Below are positions 63,975 through 64,000 of a DNA stretch of 64,000 nucleotides, piece by piece. Below the pieces are notes generated by a model. It ran no database searches. It was given only the letters and a program-made list of their open reading frames with translations, and was not told the origin of the DNA. The stretch comes from Lentilactobacillus kefiri (GTDB taxonomy: Bacteria > Bacillota > Bacilli > Lactobacillales > Lactobacillaceae): the NCBI RefSeq assembly GCF_007989105.1, contig NZ_BJVK01000001.1, positions 118,749 to 182,748 on the forward strand, read 5' to 3'. Numbering within the stretch: the first letter of the stretch is position 1; the number at the start of each line of letters is the position of its first letter. The position numbers and the translations under genes are program-made.

Positions 63975-64000
63975 CAAAAACGGCCATCGCCAATCAAAGG

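Overview
The window reads as a chromosomal segment of a low-GC Firmicute of the family Lactobacillaceae. The evidence is the conserved gene order (cca, ABC-F, thyA, folA, degV, SGNH, ypmS, yozE, rbgA, rnhB, dprA, topA; dinG, ypmB, aspB, asnS, dnaD, ponA, recU; ypsA, gpsB, rnpB), the mevalonate operon, EbsA, two C69 dipeptidases and strong AGGAGG ribosome binding sites. A heterofermentative lactobacillus is likely, but the species cannot be fixed from this sequence alone. There is no prophage, insertion sequence, CRISPR array, tRNA or rRNA gene here.

Layout. 1-4 kb: 3' end of the S1 protein gene, der, hup and a TPR gene. 4-17 kb: yitT (minus), then a long plus-strand run of tRNA maturation, thymidylate/dihydrofolate enzymes, cell-surface proteins, ribosome assembly GTPase, RNase HII, DprA and topoisomerase I. 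17.5-25 kb: peptidases, a tautomerase, glycerol kinase, a HAD phosphatase and an rRNA methyltransferase. 25-29 kb (minus): mvaK1-mvaD-mvaK2-fni. 29-40 kb: dinG to dnaD, then ponA-recU (minus), ypsA, gpsB and the RNase P RNA. 40-46 kb: rlmL, an FAD oxidoreductase, an RNase H-like protein, ebsA, fhs, lspA and an rluD-like gene. 46.8-51 kb: pyrR with carA-like and carB-like genes. 51-54 kb: rqcH, marR and a second degV. 54-59 kb: a folate operon behind a THF riboswitch. 59.7-61.7 kb: a gene-free stretch holding a dif-like site, then xerS. 61.7-64 kb (minus): mutY, msrA, msrB.

The most unusual content is the pyrR-carA-carB operon at 46.8-51 kb. Both carbamoyl-phosphate synthase subunits are long intact frames that are translationally coupled, yet the small subunit lacks the whole Cys-His-Glu glutaminase triad and the large subunit has lost metal/ATP residues of the first ATP-grasp, most of the second ATP-grasp and the allosteric domain. 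This looks like a maintained pseudo-enzyme pair tied to a PyrR regulator rather than a working synthetase.

The second focus is the probable replication terminus near 59.7 kb. A 28-bp site close to the Bacillus/Staphylococcus dif sequence lies where gene orientation changes from mostly plus to all minus. It is followed 0.7 kb later by a xerS gene with a perfect 13-bp inverted repeat just upstream.

Other points are a MutY without its iron-sulfur cysteines, a glycerol kinase with Ser in place of the HPr-phosphorylated His232, a divergent dihydropteroate synthase, a folK-folE fusion, and an inverted repeat in the msrB promoter.
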